Shown here piece after piece: positions 5,186-5,824 of a DNA stretch of 5,824 nucleotides. Every line of letters starts with the position of its first letter. Position 1 is the stretch's first letter. The position numbers and the translations under genes were made by a program. The notes beneath the pieces were generated by a model. The model made no database searches, had not been told where the DNA came from, and worked only from the letters and a program-made list of their open reading frames with translations. The stretch comes from an uncultured Actinomycetes bacterium (lineage in GTDB: Bacteria; Actinomycetota; Actinomycetes; Nanopelagicales; Nanopelagicaceae), in NCBI GenBank assembly GCA_903842855.1, contig CAIMNT010000121.1:1-5824 (forward strand), in the 5' to 3' direction.

Positions 5186-5824
5186 ATGGCGCAACAAAAA
5201 CCAATAATCCTCGCCATTCAAAATGACGAGACAGATGCTCCTCACTTAGTTGGACTCTGGCTGGAAGAGATCGGCTTTGAGATCAGGGTGCTGCGTGCCT
5301 ATACCGGTGAGGATATTCCCACGAGCGTCCCAGATTTCGCCACTGCGTTGCTTCCACTAGGTGGCCACATGAACGCCGAAGAAGATCACCTCCATCCCTG
5401 GCTAGCCTCCGAGCGCGCCCTCTTAAAGAATGCGATCGATCGCGATATTCCTATCTTTGCGATCTGCCTTGGTACCCAGCTTCTTGCCGTTGCCGGTGGA
5501 GGTAAAGTTGAAAAAGCCACCGTTGGTGAAGTCGGTATCTACGAAATCAATCGCCTTGATGTTGCCGATCCAGTATTTAATTTTGACTCCGCTCCTGCAG
5601 CGCAATGGCATGAAGATCAAGTAACTGTGCTTCCGGTAGGTGCCACTCTCTTAGCTTCAAGTGAACTCTGCGCGAATCAGATTTATCGCATCGGTTCCAA
5701 GACATACGGAGTGCAGTTCCATCCAGAGATTGATCTGGAAGTTGTGAAGTGGTGGGAGGCGGAAGCCGATAACGCCTTTAAAGATTCGGGGAAGAAAACA
5801 ATCCAACCTGAGATGGCTGCTGCC
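5186..5824 (+). CDS. Class I (type 1) glutamine amidotransferase, 3' end cut
   Basis: The open frame runs from ATG 5186 to the right edge without a stop (213 residues visible). It has the class I GATase fold: an early strand PIILAIQNDE, LPLGGHMNAEED (56-67) ahead of PWLASERALL, the nucleophile elbow FAICLGTQLLA with C94, and VQFHPEID with H179 and E181, completing the Cys-His-Glu triad that releases ammonia from glutamine. It resembles the stand-alone GuaA-like amidotransferases (COG0518 type), not TrpG, CarA or PdxT. The acceptor substrate is unknown and no synthetase partner is visible. Family members of about 240 residues are common, so it is probably near its end, but a further C-terminal domain cannot be excluded. 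It starts 3 nt after the RAM-domain gene stop; AAGG lies only one base before the ATG, so translation probably depends on reinitiation after the upstream gene. Confidence 0.88.
   Translation, partial: MAQQKPIILAIQNDETDAPHLVGLWLEEIGFEIRVLRAYTGEDIPTSVPDFATALLPLGGHMNAEEDHLHPWLASERALLKNAIDRDIPIFAICLGTQLLAVAGGGKVEKATVGEVGIYEINRLDVADPVFNFDSAPAAQWHEDQVTVLPVGATLLASSELCANQIYRIGSKTYGVQFHPEIDLEVVKWWEAEADNAFKDSGKKTIQPEMAAA

Noticed and set aside
5423..5624. Open frames on both strands inside the amidotransferase gene
   Set aside because: The in-frame amidotransferase with an intact catalytic triad explains this region; the short alternatives show no family features.
1..5824. Mobile element, defence system or CRISPR array
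   Set aside because: No transposase, integrase, restriction or nuclease cassette, direct-repeat array or att-like repeats were seen; all genes are chromosomal housekeeping types.

Overview
The window reads as an ordinary core-genome segment of an actinobacterium (Actinomycetota). The evidence is a zinc-type (C+) ribosomal protein L28 of actinobacterial style, a RecG with the actinobacterial form of its C-terminal motif, a stand-alone Lrp/AsnC ligand-binding domain protein near thiL, and the neighbourhood recG-rsmD-coaD / rpmB / thiL, which is conserved across the phylum. Base composition is roughly balanced, far below the high GC of Streptomyces or Mycobacterium. Genes are packed with overlaps or very short gaps. 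Together these suggest a streamlined, small-genome lineage such as the freshwater Nanopelagicales (acI) group. That placement is an inference; no rRNA or other decisive marker is present.

Layout. Positions 1-2973 (minus strand) hold a tight operon read right to left: recG (branch-migration helicase), rsmD (16S rRNA G966 methyltransferase) and the 5' end of coaD (phosphopantetheine adenylyltransferase, cut by the left window edge). Stops and starts overlap or nearly touch at both junctions. Positions 2974-3096 are a short divergent promoter region. Positions 3097-3996 (plus strand) hold rpmB (L28) and, 24 nt later, a cytoplasmic glycerophosphodiester phosphodiesterase. That gene converges on thiL (thiamine-monophosphate kinase, minus strand), and the two overlap by 20 nt at their 3' ends. 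Positions 4841-4945 are a second divergent promoter region, with an imperfect inverted repeat. Positions 4946-5824 (plus strand) hold a 78-residue Lrp/AsnC ligand-binding (RAM) domain protein, followed after 3 nt by a class I glutamine amidotransferase that runs off the right edge.

The genes cover unrelated housekeeping: DNA repair, rRNA modification, CoA and thiamine-diphosphate synthesis, translation, and phospholipid head-group turnover. The RAM protein / amidotransferase pair is the least understood part. I found no mobile element, CRISPR array, tRNA, rRNA or recognisable riboswitch, and no stretch over 300 bases lacks a gene. I see no convincing new biological system. The items worth a second look are local: leaderless-type promoters, a shortened ThiL, an apparently missing DAK-domain gene, and the in-frame RAM/amidotransferase junction.
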